Positions 53,501 through 62,086 of a stretch of DNA of 64,000 bases are shown here, piece after piece. Numbering within the stretch: position 1 is the first letter of the stretch; every line of letters begins with the position of its first letter. The translations under genes were made by a program, and so were the position numbers. The DNA lies in assembly GCF_023242475.1 (NCBI RefSeq), contig NZ_JALJFG010000001.1, positions 248,001 to 312,000 on the forward strand. The letters are read 5' to 3'. The notes below the pieces were generated by a model. It made no database searches. It saw only the letters and a list, made by a program, of their open reading frames with translations, and was not told where the DNA came from. This stretch comes from Pseudomonas sp. MWU15-20650 (GTDB taxonomy: Bacteria; Pseudomonadota; Gammaproteobacteria; Pseudomonadales; Pseudomonadaceae).

Positions 53501-54052
53501 TTCCGCAAATACCTGCAGCCCTACGTGGACACCTCCGCGCAGACCTGGCGCTGGCAGCCGGGCGCGGCGCAGAAGCTCGGGATCGCGCCGGGCGTGCTGC
53601 AAACCTTCCAGCGTGCCGCGACGATTCGTGATGCGTTCTTCCGCGCCGGTGGCACCCAGCCGATCGTGCGCTTCGAACTCAAACCCGTGTCGATGGACCC
53701 GAGCATCACCCAATTCCTGCTGGACCTTGATGGCCAGCAGTTGAGCTACGATCACGGCCCAAGCCGGCCGGTGGCGATGCAATGGCCGAACCCCGGCAGC
53801 ATTGGTGTGGTGCGTATTTCCATCATGCCGCCGTCGGCCAGTGGCCGTTCCGGCGTCACGCTGGATGGCCCGTGGGCGTGGTTCCGCCTGCTGGAGCAAT
53901 CCGACCTCAGCGCCGGTAATTCGCCAGACCGCTTCAACCTGCGTCTGCGGGTCGATGGGGCGAGTATCGCCTACGAGTTACGCGCCAACAGTGCCTTCAA
54001 CCCGTTCAAGAGCCGTGTACTCAGCGGCTTCAGCCTGCCGGAGCGGCTATGA
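50552..54052 (+). CDS. tssM: Type VI secretion inner-membrane protein TssM (IcmF)
   Basis: 1166-residue core of the membrane complex. Two N-terminal membrane helices (IRWVIPVLGLIALSLIIWFV and WALIILIFAVWIAYRVF) flank a short periplasmic loop. A cytoplasmic NTPase-like domain follows, with an intact Walker A GPPGSGKTT near residues 128-136. A third helix (VLAATVALVVVVSSLWWVSY, near 445) precedes a large periplasmic domain that reaches TssJ. The start is GTG at 50552 within the tssL stop. Conserved C-terminal stretch GPWAWFRLLEQSDLS is complete. Confidence 0.96.
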   Translation: MKAFFSFMIRWVIPVLGLIALSLIIWFVGPLLDVLVPEGRRWALIILIFAVWIAYRVFRIIQARRQAAEVMRSLAAETPVDPNSVATAEELSTLRQRMDEALTLLKKAKLGGDERRNLYELPWYVIIGPPGSGKTTALVNSGLHFPLAAQLGAGAVRGVGGTRNCDWWFTDQAVLLDTAGRYTTQDSNSTVDKAAWLGFLDLLKKQRSRRPIDGAFIAISLSDLLLGSDEERAAHAAAIRLRIQELYTQLGVRFPIYLMLTKLDLVPGFMEFFDNLSKEERAQVWGMTFALDDGKHSDSPLAHLQSEFAGLEQRLNERLVERLQQERDPARRDLIYGFPQQFGALKDCLQSFLEGVFKPNAFEERVLLRGVYFTSGTQEGSPIDRLIGAMAQSMNLDRQQLARQSGTGRSYFIEKLFSAVAFAERGLVGVNPKVERRRKWIARGVLAATVALVVVVSSLWWVSYRANQAYIAQVDQKVAPLGQAVQNLSPAQREVLAVLPLLNAVKHLAGDSPSWSEGLGLYQGDMLEAESASVYRKLLIAVFAPRLVTRIEEQLHGGGNSDFLYEGLKAYLMLADTEHYDPDFIKAWIALDWDRNLPRDLPADRREALAGHLQALFERHPPSARLDPRLIDDLRRQLQQLPVAQRVYDRVKRQKLPEGIPDFRLNEAAGRDAALVFSRKSGKPLGDPLSGFFTAKGYRQAFLLSSLNQTGTLAEEQWVLGREQADQQNVVSLAADVRRLYFQDYQRQWDALLADIDFVPITSVAQAADVLRVISGPTSPLKKLLVAVAKETDLQAEERQLAAKGVPVEGGVDKLKERLGSLLGQEQASTTTSVAADDPVTAHFAELNSIVSKNEGEPAAIDGLLADMNALYVQVSAMVGASGDALLGEAKNQAAAAATRVSLNAERQPPLVQGMVKSVVNSTTNSMMGGVRNQLNAAWVSEVVNVYRQSLAGRYPMSPGSARDATLDDFGQFFGVGGVMDNYFRKYLQPYVDTSAQTWRWQPGAAQKLGIAPGVLQTFQRAATIRDAFFRAGGTQPIVRFELKPVSMDPSITQFLLDLDGQQLSYDHGPSRPVAMQWPNPGSIGVVRISIMPPSASGRSGVTLDGPWAWFRLLEQSDLSAGNSPDRFNLRLRVDGASIAYELRANSAFNPFKSRVLSGFSLPERL

Positions 54053-54702
54053 CGACGCTGGGTTTCTACGGCAAGTTGGCCAGTCGCGGAGATTTTGTCA
54101 GCCGCGCCTTGCCCCAGAGCTTTATCGCGCCGTGGGACAGCTGGCTGGCGGCGGGGTTGCTCGCCAGCCAGAGCAGCCTGGGTGCCGACTGGCTCAACGT
54201 GTACCTGGTCAGCCCGTTGTGGCGCTTTGTGCTGGCACCTGGGGTGTGCGGGCCGCAAGCGGCTGCCGGTGTGGTGATGCCGAGCATTGATCGGGTCGGG
54301 CGATATTTTCCCTTGGCGGTGGTGGTTTTGCTGGATCACGACACCAACCCGGCGTCGCTGGTGGGCGGGCCGGACAGTTGGTTCGAGCAGGCCGAAGCGC
54401 TGTTGCTCAGCACCCTGGATACAGGTGCCACCTTCGAAAGTTTCAACGATGGCCTCGACAGCCTGGGTCTTCCGGCGAGTGAGCCGCGTGCGCTGGACAG
54501 TCGCTTCGCGGGCCTGCAGCGGGTGGCCGCCACGCTGCCCCATAGCCGAATGGCCGCGCTCGCTGAACAGGCTTGCGAGGGCGCGAGCCTATGGTGGGGG
54601 CGTGGCTCACACCATATTTCCCCTGGTTTATTACGGTGCCAGGGCTTGCCTGCCGCCAGCGAATTTGCGCAGTTTTTGCTCGGACAAGAAGGTGTGGTGT
54701 AG
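54049..54702 (+). CDS. tagF: Type VI secretion regulator TagF
   Basis: 217-residue cytoplasmic protein with the TagF/ImpM pattern: GFYGKLASRGDFVSRALPQS near residues 4-23, WLAAGLLASQ and DRVGRYFPLAVVVLLDH near 82-98. In the HSI-I system TagF holds back assembly independently of, or in parallel with, threonine phosphorylation by binding the FHA protein. Here it is a separate gene, not fused to PppA. It overlaps tssM by four bases (ATGA) and abuts pppA. Confidence 0.94.
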   Translation: MTTLGFYGKLASRGDFVSRALPQSFIAPWDSWLAAGLLASQSSLGADWLNVYLVSPLWRFVLAPGVCGPQAAAGVVMPSIDRVGRYFPLAVVVLLDHDTNPASLVGGPDSWFEQAEALLLSTLDTGATFESFNDGLDSLGLPASEPRALDSRFAGLQRVAATLPHSRMAALAEQACEGASLWWGRGSHHISPGLLRCQGLPAASEFAQFLLGQEGVV

Positions 54703-55422
54703 ATGGGGGCGACGTACAAATCCGCGAGCAAAAGCCATGTGGGCATGGTTCGCCAAGTCAACGAAGACGCCTGCCTGGACCTGCCGGAGAACCGTCTGTG
54801 GGTGGTGGCCGATGGCATGGGCGGGCACGCGGCAGGGGACTATGTCAGCAGCCTGATCGTCGACAGCCTGCGCAGTGTGCCGCTGGGCCGCTCCCTCGAC
54901 GAATACTCGGCGGCGTTGCGCAACGACCTGCTGCGCATCAACGCGACCGTGCGCGAAGAAACCGCCAACCGTGGCGTGACCATGATGGGCAGCACTGTGG
55001 TGGTGTTCGCTGCACGCGGCTTGCGCGGTGTGTGCCTGTGGGCCGGCGACAGCCGCCTGTACCGCCTGCGCGACGGTGTGCTGGAAAGCATCTCCCGCGA
55101 CCACAGCTATGTGCAGGACCTGCAAGACAGTGGCCTGCTCAGCGAAGCCGACGCTCGCGTGCATCCTCGCGCGAATATCGTCACCCGCGCGATTGGTGTG
55201 GAGGCGCAGCTGGAGCTGGCGGTGGTCGACCTGTTGATTGCCCCCGGCGACAGCTACCTGCTGTGCAGCGACGGCCTGAACAAGACCGTCGAAGACCATG
55301 AAATCCGCGAGGTACTCAGCCATGACGCGCCGGATGAAATCGTGCGCAGCCTGGTGCACCTGGGGCTCAACCGTGGGGCACCGGACAACATCACCGCTAT
55401 CGTCGTGAAGGTCTCGCCATGA
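54703..55422 (+). CDS. pppA: PP2C-type serine/threonine phosphatase PppA
   Basis: 239-residue PPM/PP2C phosphatase. Metal-binding motifs are intact: RQVNEDACLD near residue 16, VVADGMGGHAAGDYV near 33, LLCSDGLNKTVEDHEI near 187 and APDNITAIVVKV near the C-terminus. It removes the phosphate that PpkA places on the FHA protein, resetting the secretion apparatus. The ATG follows the tagF stop directly. It overlaps ppkA by four bases, so kinase and phosphatase are produced together. Confidence 0.96.
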   Translation: MGATYKSASKSHVGMVRQVNEDACLDLPENRLWVVADGMGGHAAGDYVSSLIVDSLRSVPLGRSLDEYSAALRNDLLRINATVREETANRGVTMMGSTVVVFAARGLRGVCLWAGDSRLYRLRDGVLESISRDHSYVQDLQDSGLLSEADARVHPRANIVTRAIGVEAQLELAVVDLLIAPGDSYLLCSDGLNKTVEDHEIREVLSHDAPDEIVRSLVHLGLNRGAPDNITAIVVKVSP

Positions 55423-58409
55423 ACATCCTGATCCCGGGTTATGACATCGACGGCGAGATCGGCGAAGGCGCCATGGCCAACGTGTACCTGGCGACCCAGC
55501 GTTCACTGGAGCGCAAGGTGGCGTTGAAGGTGATGGCGGCGGCGCTGGCGGCCGACCCGAGTTTCTGCGAGCGCTTCCTGCGCGAGGGCAAGACCCTGGC
55601 GCGTCTATCGCACCCGCACACGGTCACCATCCATGACATCGGCAACGTCGGTGAGCTGTATTACATGGCCATGGAATACCTGCCCAACGGCACGCTCAAG
55701 GAGCGTATCGCCGCCGGCCTGACGCCGGAGCAGGGCATTACGTTGATCCGCCAGATTGCATCGGCGTTGGGCTATGCCCATGCCCAGGGCCTGGTGCACC
55801 GCGACGTCAAGCCGGCGAACATTCTGTTCCGCGCCGATGGCACGGCGGTGCTGTCGGACTTCGGTATCGCCAAGTCGCTGGACGATCGCACGCAATTCAC
55901 CCAGGCCGGTTTTGCCGTGGGCACGCCGAGCTACATGAGCCCGGAACAGGCGCGTGGCCAAGAGATCGATGGCCGCGCCGACCTGTACGCGCTCGGCGTG
56001 GTGCTTTATGAAATCCTGGTCGGCAAGCTGCCCTATAACGGCACCGATGCGCTCTCCACCGCGCTGGCGCACCTGACTGAACCGCTGCCGGAGTTGCCGG
56101 TGCACCACGGGCGTTATCAGGGCGTGTTGCGCCAGTTGCTGGCCAAGGACCCGGCGGAGCGATTCCCGGATGCGGCGGCCTTGCTGCGGGCACTGGACCA
56201 ACTGCCGGTGGACTCGCCGGAAGCCACGTTGGTGCGGCCGCTGCCGATTCCAGTGAAGGTGGATTTGGCGGGTATGACGCCAGTGTCCATCGAGATCCCG
56301 ACGGATCAGCCCCCGCCCGTGCGCCAACCGGTGGTTGCGCCGCCGGTTCAACCCCAAGGCGTGTCCGAACAGCGCCGTGGGCCGGTATTGGCGCTGGCGG
56401 CTGTCGCCGTGGCGGTGGCGCTGGCCATCGGTGGTGCCAGTTACTGGTGGCTGAGCGGCAGCGATACGCCTGTCGCACCGCCTGCTGCACCGCCTGCCGC
56501 AGTACTCCCGAAAGTCACGCCACCTGAGGTGAAACCGGTGGTGGCGGACGTCGATGGCGGTCAACGACCGTTGCTGATGGCCGGCAAGAAGACCTTGTTC
56601 CAGCGCGTGCTCAGCAAGCCGGGCGCCAAGCTGTCTCATGACGCCGGTGGTGCAGCAGGCCAAGCACTGGCGGCGTTTTCCGTGCTCTACGTTTACCAGC
56701 GCAAGGATGTCGACGGCAGCCCCTGGGTGCGCGTCGGCACCGCCACTGATGGCCGCACGGATGGCTGGCTACCGGCTGCGCAGGTCAGCGATTGGAAGCA
56801 GAGCCTGGTCCTCAAGTTCACCGAGCGCTCGGGCCGGGCGCCGGTGATGTTCCTGCGTCAACCCGGTGAAGTGGAAAAGCTGCTGGCCGATCCTGCCGCC
56901 GCGAAAAGCGTGTTGGCCAAGGCGCAGAATAACCGCGAGGACAATCAACAAGTCCTGGCCTTGGAGCCCACCGCCAGCGCGGTGCCGCAGAACCAGTTCT
57001 ACCTGCTGCCGATCTTCGACGCCAAGGAGAGCTTCGACGAAAACGGCCAGCCGGTGCAGCTGCTGAATGTGGCTTCCATCGACCCGGGCAACACCGCCGC
57101 CACGCCTGCCGCACGCGCCGTCAGTGCTGGCGCAGACGCCTTTCGTACCGCCGTGGTGCTGGTGGTTGACACCACCGTTTCGATGCAGCCGTATATCGAC
57201 CAGGTGCGCGATGTGGTGCATGAGCTGCAAACCCGTATCACCGAGCGTGGCGAGCTGGACAGTGTCAGCTTCGGCCTGGTGGGTTTTCGCAACAGCATCA
57301 AGAAAACCCCTGGCCTCGAATACGTGGCCAAGACCCTGATTACGCTGGATCAAGGCCGCGACCCGCAGCGCTTTCTCGACATGGCGCGCCAGGTCAAAGC
57401 CTCTACCGTGTCTAGCCATTCCTTCAACGAGGACGCGTTCGCCGGGGTGATGCAGGCGGTGGATGGCATGGATTGGTCGGGCTACGGCGGTCGTATCATC
57501 CTGTTGGTCACCGACGCCGGAGCCTTGCGCAAGAACGACCCGTTCGCCACCACCCAGATGAACGAGGCCGAAGTGCGGCAGGCCGCGTTGGGCAAGCAGA
57601 TCAAGATTTACGCCTTGCACCTGCGCACCGACGCCGGCAAGAAAACCCACGCCGGTGCGGAGAGCCAGTACCGCACCCTCACTGCCGACGCCAACCCGCA
57701 GATCGGCGACCTCTACACAGCGGTGCCGGGTGGCGACGTGCACAAACTGGGTGAACGTGTTGATGAGATCGGTACGGTATTCGCCAACCTGGTGCATCAG
57801 GTTCGCAGCAACACCCCACAACCGGTACCGCTGCTGGGGGCGGCGCCGACCTTGGCCGACAAGTCCGCCGCTGTCGGATATGCCATGCACATGGACTTCC
57901 TTGGCCGCAAAACCGCGAGCCAGGCCCCACAACTGGTCAGCGCCTGGACGGCCGACCGCGACCTGACCAACCCGGCACTGCCGGCGTTCCAGGTGTGCGT
58001 GATGCTGACCAAGTTGCAACTCAACGATCTGCAGCAGTCACTGAAGCTGATCGTGGATGCGGCACGCAAAACCCAAAGCTCGCCCAAGGACTTCTTCCAG
58101 GAAATCGCCAGCGCCTCGGCCTATATGAGCCGTGATCCGCAAGCCCTGCGCAAGGGTGGCAACCTGGCCGATGGGGGCCTGCTCGGCGAATACCTGGAGG
58201 GCCTGCCGTATCGCAGCAAGTCGCTGAACATGACCCAGGACCTGTGGTTGTCGTTGAGCGTGGCCGAGCAGGAAGACTTCATCGACGAGCTGGATTCGAA
58301 AATCCGCCTCTACGAAACCTTCCACAATGACGTGGCCAACTGGGTCCGTTTCGGTGATGCCGAACCGGGCGATGCGTTGTACCGCGTGCCACTGTCGACG
58401 CTGCCTTGA
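55419..58409 (+). CDS. ppkA: Serine/threonine kinase PpkA with VWA domain
   Basis: 996-residue membrane-spanning kinase. The kinase domain (residues about 7-265) has GEGAMANVYLATQ, catalytic HRDVKPANILF, SDFGIAKSLDD and GTPSYMSPEQARG. A Pro-rich segment and one membrane helix follow (LALAAVAVAVALAIGGASYW, about 322-341). An SH3-like region lies near 385-470. A VWA domain begins near 575 with VVLVVDTTVSMQPY, a MIDAS with Thr in place of the middle Ser (DxTxS), and NSIKKTPGLEYVAKTL. It activates the T6SS by phosphorylating the FHA protein, responding to the TagQRST envelope sensors encoded downstream. Confidence 0.95.
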   Translation: MNILIPGYDIDGEIGEGAMANVYLATQRSLERKVALKVMAAALAADPSFCERFLREGKTLARLSHPHTVTIHDIGNVGELYYMAMEYLPNGTLKERIAAGLTPEQGITLIRQIASALGYAHAQGLVHRDVKPANILFRADGTAVLSDFGIAKSLDDRTQFTQAGFAVGTPSYMSPEQARGQEIDGRADLYALGVVLYEILVGKLPYNGTDALSTALAHLTEPLPELPVHHGRYQGVLRQLLAKDPAERFPDAAALLRALDQLPVDSPEATLVRPLPIPVKVDLAGMTPVSIEIPTDQPPPVRQPVVAPPVQPQGVSEQRRGPVLALAAVAVAVALAIGGASYWWLSGSDTPVAPPAAPPAAVLPKVTPPEVKPVVADVDGGQRPLLMAGKKTLFQRVLSKPGAKLSHDAGGAAGQALAAFSVLYVYQRKDVDGSPWVRVGTATDGRTDGWLPAAQVSDWKQSLVLKFTERSGRAPVMFLRQPGEVEKLLADPAAAKSVLAKAQNNREDNQQVLALEPTASAVPQNQFYLLPIFDAKESFDENGQPVQLLNVASIDPGNTAATPAARAVSAGADAFRTAVVLVVDTTVSMQPYIDQVRDVVHELQTRITERGELDSVSFGLVGFRNSIKKTPGLEYVAKTLITLDQGRDPQRFLDMARQVKASTVSSHSFNEDAFAGVMQAVDGMDWSGYGGRIILLVTDAGALRKNDPFATTQMNEAEVRQAALGKQIKIYALHLRTDAGKKTHAGAESQYRTLTADANPQIGDLYTAVPGGDVHKLGERVDEIGTVFANLVHQVRSNTPQPVPLLGAAPTLADKSAAVGYAMHMDFLGRKTASQAPQLVSAWTADRDLTNPALPAFQVCVMLTKLQLNDLQQSLKLIVDAARKTQSSPKDFFQEIASASAYMSRDPQALRKGGNLADGGLLGEYLEGLPYRSKSLNMTQDLWLSLSVAEQEDFIDELDSKIRLYETFHNDVANWVRFGDAEPGDALYRVPLSTLP

Positions 58410-59113
58410 TGCTGAATCTGAACGCAGTGCACAAGAACCGGGGCACCGGTAGCCAGCGCTATAGCCTGGTGATTCCAGCGCTGCACCTGCGTGCGGGTGA
58501 GCAACTGGCGATTGTCGGGCCCAGTGGCTGCGGCAAAAGCACGTTGCTGGACTTGCTAGCCTTGGTATTGGCGCCGGATCAGGTGGAGCGGTTCGAATTC
58601 AATCAACAGGACGTCGCCGAGCTGTGGCGTAGCGATCAGCAATCCATGCTGGCAGCACTGCGTAGCCAGCATTTGGGCTATGTGCTGCAAACCGGTGGCC
58701 TGCTGGATTTTCTCGATGTGCGCAGCAACATTGCCCTGTCTCGGCAACTGCTGGGCTTGAAGGATGACGGCAGTGTGGCGCGCTTGGCTGACCAGTTGGA
58801 GATCAGTGATCAGTTGGCTAAAAAGCCTGCGGTGCTGTCGGTGGGCCAACGCCAGCGTGTGAGCTGCGCCCGTGCCCTGGCCCACGCGCCGCAACTGGTG
58901 CTGGCGGATGAGCCGACCGCGTCCCTGGACCCGTTGAATGCCGAGCGCGTGATGCAGGCATTGCTGGCCCAGGCCCGGGAACACCGTGCAGCGTGTGTGA
59001 TCGCCACCCATGATGAGCCCCTGGCCCGTGCCAGTGGCTTGCAGGTACGGCGCATCAGTTGCCGTCGTGATGTCGACGGCGGTGTCACCGCGACGCTTGG
59101 GGAGGCGTGCTGA
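58409..59113 (+). CDS. tagT: TagT, ABC-transporter ATPase of the T6SS threonine-phosphorylation pathway
   Basis: 234-residue LolD-like ATPase with Walker [10 protein letters not shown] near residue 35 and Walker B LVLADEPTASLDP near 168. H-loop ATHDEPLARAS is present. The signature loop reads LSVGQRQR rather than LSGGQ. TagT and the permease TagS form an inner-membrane ABC complex that, with TagR and TagQ, relays envelope damage to PpkA. The ATG overlaps the ppkA stop (TGATG); a TTG one codon earlier is less likely. Confidence 0.92.
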   Translation: MLNLNAVHKNRGTGSQRYSLVIPALHLRAGEQLAIVGPSGCGKSTLLDLLALVLAPDQVERFEFNQQDVAELWRSDQQSMLAALRSQHLGYVLQTGGLLDFLDVRSNIALSRQLLGLKDDGSVARLADQLEISDQLAKKPAVLSVGQRQRVSCARALAHAPQLVLADEPTASLDPLNAERVMQALLAQAREHRAACVIATHDEPLARASGLQVRRISCRRDVDGGVTATLGEAC

Positions 59114-60297
59114 TGCGCATGGGGCTGGTGGCATCTCTCGCCTGGCAGGATTACCGCAACGATGCGTGGCTGTCGGCCTGTTCGGTGCTGGCGCTGGTGG
59201 CTGTTATTGCGCCATTGCTGGTGTTATTCGGCCTGAAATTTGGACTGGTTAGCAGTTTGACCGAACGCTTGGAGACTGACCCCGCTACCCGTGAAATTAT
59301 TCCGTTGGGCGGTGGTCGATTCAGCGCGGCTTTTATCGAGCAGTTGGGCCAGCGCAGCGATGTGGCGTTTGCGATACCCCGTACGCGGCAGATTGCGGCG
59401 ACGGCGCAGGTGGGCGCGCTGACGCTGGAAATGCTGCCGAGCGCAGCCGGCGATCCGCTGTTGGAGGGTTTGCCAATGCCGCAGGGCCTGGACCAGGTCG
59501 TGCTGAGCCATACCGCGGCCGAGAAGCTTGCGGCCCGCCCCGGCGATTGGCTGGATACCCGTTTTACGCGGCAAGTGGCGGGGCGCGTCGAAGCCCAGCG
59601 CACGCGTTTGCAGGTGTTGGCGGTGCTGCCACTGGAAGCCTTCGCGCGTGACGGTTTGTTTGCCGGGTTGGGCCTGTTGGAAGCGGTGGAAGATTATCGC
59701 GATGGCCGTGCCGTAACCGCGTTGGGCTGGGAAGGCGAGGCGATGGGGGTGGGCGAACAGCGGGTGTATCCGGCGTTTCGCCTGTATGCCCGTCGTCTCA
59801 CCGATGTGGAGCCGCTGCGGGTGTTTTTTGCCGGGCAGAACCTGCTGGTGTCGACCCAGGCGCAAACCATCGCCCAGGTGCAGTCGTTGAGCCGCAACCT
59901 GTCGATCGTGTTCTGGGTTATCGCCGGGTTGGCGTTGGTCGGGGCATTTGCGGCGATCTTTGCCGGTGTGTTGGCTGCGGTGGCGCGCAAGCGGCGGGAT
60001 TTGTCGGTATTGCGCCTGTTGGGGTTTTCCACCGGGGCATTGTTGCTGTTTGTAGTGGTGCAGGCGCTCTACAGCGCAGGTTTTGCCGCACTGCTCAGCG
60101 CTGGGCTGTATGGCCTGGCCGAGGCGGGGCTGAATCAATTATTTGTGCAGGCGCCGGGCGAATACGCCAGCCACCTGCTGGCACGTCACTACGGCCTGGC
60201 CCTGGTGGCTGTCCTCGGCGTCAGCGCCGTGGCGGCAGCCTGTGGGGGGTGGCGAGTGGCGCGTATCCAGGCTTCTGAAGGAATCAGAGATGTATAA
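59113..60297 (+). CDS. tagS: TagS, FtsX/LolE-like permease of the T6SS signalling pathway
   Basis: 394-residue inner-membrane protein with the four-helix MacB/FtsX layout. One helix lies near the N-terminus (about residues 20-42, VLALVAVIAPLLVLFGLKFG). A periplasmic domain of about 200 residues follows, then three C-terminal helices (IVFWVIAGLALVGAFAAIFA, ALLLFVVVQALYSAGFAALL, YGLALVAVLGVSAVAAACGG). It pairs with TagT. The start overlaps the tagT stop (TGATG). The last codons overlap the tagR start. Confidence 0.92.
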   Translation: MRMGLVASLAWQDYRNDAWLSACSVLALVAVIAPLLVLFGLKFGLVSSLTERLETDPATREIIPLGGGRFSAAFIEQLGQRSDVAFAIPRTRQIAATAQVGALTLEMLPSAAGDPLLEGLPMPQGLDQVVLSHTAAEKLAARPGDWLDTRFTRQVAGRVEAQRTRLQVLAVLPLEAFARDGLFAGLGLLEAVEDYRDGRAVTALGWEGEAMGVGEQRVYPAFRLYARRLTDVEPLRVFFAGQNLLVSTQAQTIAQVQSLSRNLSIVFWVIAGLALVGAFAAIFAGVLAAVARKRRDLSVLRLLGFSTGALLLFVVVQALYSAGFAALLSAGLYGLAEAGLNQLFVQAPGEYASHLLARHYGLALVAVLGVSAVAAACGGWRVARIQASEGIRDV

Positions 60298-62002
60298 GTT
60301 ATTGGGCGCCGCCGTGGCGCTGAGCCTGGCCTCGATGGCTTGGGCGGATGAGGCCAGCGATAAGCTCGACAACCCCAAGCCGTTGCCCGACGACGTCAGC
60401 CTGCCGCTGCCGTGCGAAGGCAATATGGTATTCCGCTACGCTTACGTACTGGCCCAAGGCACCCTGGACGACCGCGAAATCAGCCTCGGTTACCCCTTTG
60501 CCGAAGGCGAGGCGGGTTATCAGCAATCGTTCATTTCCGGTTACCGCCGCGACTTTATCAACGGCCAGTTCACCCTCAAGGACTTGCCCAACGACTGGGG
60601 CAAGGTCATCGCGCCACTGATGCCGAAGACTGACGCCAAGACCCCACTCAAGCCCATGCTGTATTTCATTGGCAAGTACGAAGTCACCGCGCGCCAATAT
60701 GCCCAGGTGATGTCTCAGGCGCAGTCCCTGGCCAGTGGCGAACCGGCACCGGCATGTGATGTGCCCACCGGTATGGCGGCACGCTTGCCCAAGGTGAAAT
60801 TGTCACGCTTTGAAGCCGAGCGCTTCTCGGCGGTGTACAGCGCCTGGCTGATGAAATACCACCGCGACTTGCTGCCTGTGAGTGGGCGTGGCACCTCGGC
60901 GGAAGACGGTGGCCTGGGCTTTGTGCGCCTGCCCACCGAAGTGGAGTGGGAATACGCCGCACGCGGTGGCCAGGCGGTGAGCCGACAGGAGCTGGAAGGG
61001 CGCCTGTTTCCACGCCGCATCGAAGGCAGCGAAAGCGATGGCCCCTTGGCGGATTACGCGGTGTTCAACCAAGTTGCCGGCGGCACCGGCCAGGCCGCGC
61101 GGCTGATGCCCATCGGCACCAAATTGCCCAACCCCATTGGGATGTTCGATGTGATTGGTAACGCGGCGGAAATGGTCCAGGAGTCCTTCCAGCTGGTGCA
61201 CGCCGGGCGTCGCCAGGGGACTTATGGCGGCTTTGTGGTCAAGGGTGGCAACTACCTGGAAGGCGAGGGCACGCTGTTCACCGGCATGCGCCGTGAATAC
61301 CCGCTGTTCGCCGCTGATGGCACTGAGCAAAGTAACGAAACCACGGGTTTCCGTGTGGCGATAGGTGCGTTGTCGGCACCGCGCTCGCGCTACAAGGAGC
61401 TGTTTGCGCAGTGGCAGAAAGAAGGTCGCCTGGCCTCGCTGACGGATGCCATCGACGATGCCCAGGACCCGACCAAACGCCTCGACAGCATCATTGCCGC
61501 CAGCGTCGACCCCAAGTTGCAAGCCGAGCTTGGGCTGGTCAACGAGGAGCTCAAGCGCAATGTTTCACTGATCGCCCAGCAACGCGAAGAAGCGGCGGGC
61601 AACCTGATTCAGTCGGCCGCGTTGGTGGCCGAGACCATCAGCAATTACAACATCCGCCTGACCAACCTGCAGAAGAGCCGCCAACAAGCCTTGGACAACA
61701 AGGATGAGGCCAGCGCGCAGCTGTTTGCCACGGCCATCGACAATGGACGCAGCGCCCTCGACGGCGCAGTGGCGATCTATATCGACAACCTGGCGACCGG
61801 CACGCGTTACACCGACGCGGTGATTCAGGCGCAGTTTCAGCGGATCAAGGAAGAGTTGGATCGCAAGCCAGTGCTCGGTAAGAGCCTGGTGACGCGCGCG
61901 ACACTGTTCGTTCGCCATGTCGGCAACTACCGCAAGCAACAGCGGGCCGACCCGGCAACGATCTTGAAGGAACTGCTCGCAGCGAGCGGTCAGCGGTCTT
62001 GA
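60290..62002 (+). CDS. tagR: TagR, periplasmic FGE-sulfatase-domain protein of the T6SS pathway
   Basis: 570-residue secreted protein with a signal peptide (MYKLLGAAVALSLASMAWA). The central FGE/SUMF1-like domain, about residues 100-360, shows YFIGKYEVTARQYAQVMS, VRLPTEVEWEYAARGG, DVIGNAAEMVQESFQLVHAG and GFVVKGGNYLEGEG. The C-terminal 200 residues are helical and charged. In P. aeruginosa TagR promotes PpkA activation. Family members here lack a demonstrated formylglycine-generating role. The start MYKLLGA has AAGGAATC upstream and overlaps tagS by eight bases. Confidence 0.92.
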   Translation: MYKLLGAAVALSLASMAWADEASDKLDNPKPLPDDVSLPLPCEGNMVFRYAYVLAQGTLDDREISLGYPFAEGEAGYQQSFISGYRRDFINGQFTLKDLPNDWGKVIAPLMPKTDAKTPLKPMLYFIGKYEVTARQYAQVMSQAQSLASGEPAPACDVPTGMAARLPKVKLSRFEAERFSAVYSAWLMKYHRDLLPVSGRGTSAEDGGLGFVRLPTEVEWEYAARGGQAVSRQELEGRLFPRRIEGSESDGPLADYAVFNQVAGGTGQAARLMPIGTKLPNPIGMFDVIGNAAEMVQESFQLVHAGRRQGTYGGFVVKGGNYLEGEGTLFTGMRREYPLFAADGTEQSNETTGFRVAIGALSAPRSRYKELFAQWQKEGRLASLTDAIDDAQDPTKRLDSIIAASVDPKLQAELGLVNEELKRNVSLIAQQREEAAGNLIQSAALVAETISNYNIRLTNLQKSRQQALDNKDEASAQLFATAIDNGRSALDGAVAIYIDNLATGTRYTDAVIQAQFQRIKEELDRKPVLGKSLVTRATLFVRHVGNYRKQQRADPATILKELLAASGQRS

Positions 62003-62086
62003 CCGTTGGTTGTGCGGCGAGCTTGGAAGGGACTCAGGCGGCGGTGGGCCGTGCTGGGCAAGTCAAACTTAATAGAGATCACACCT

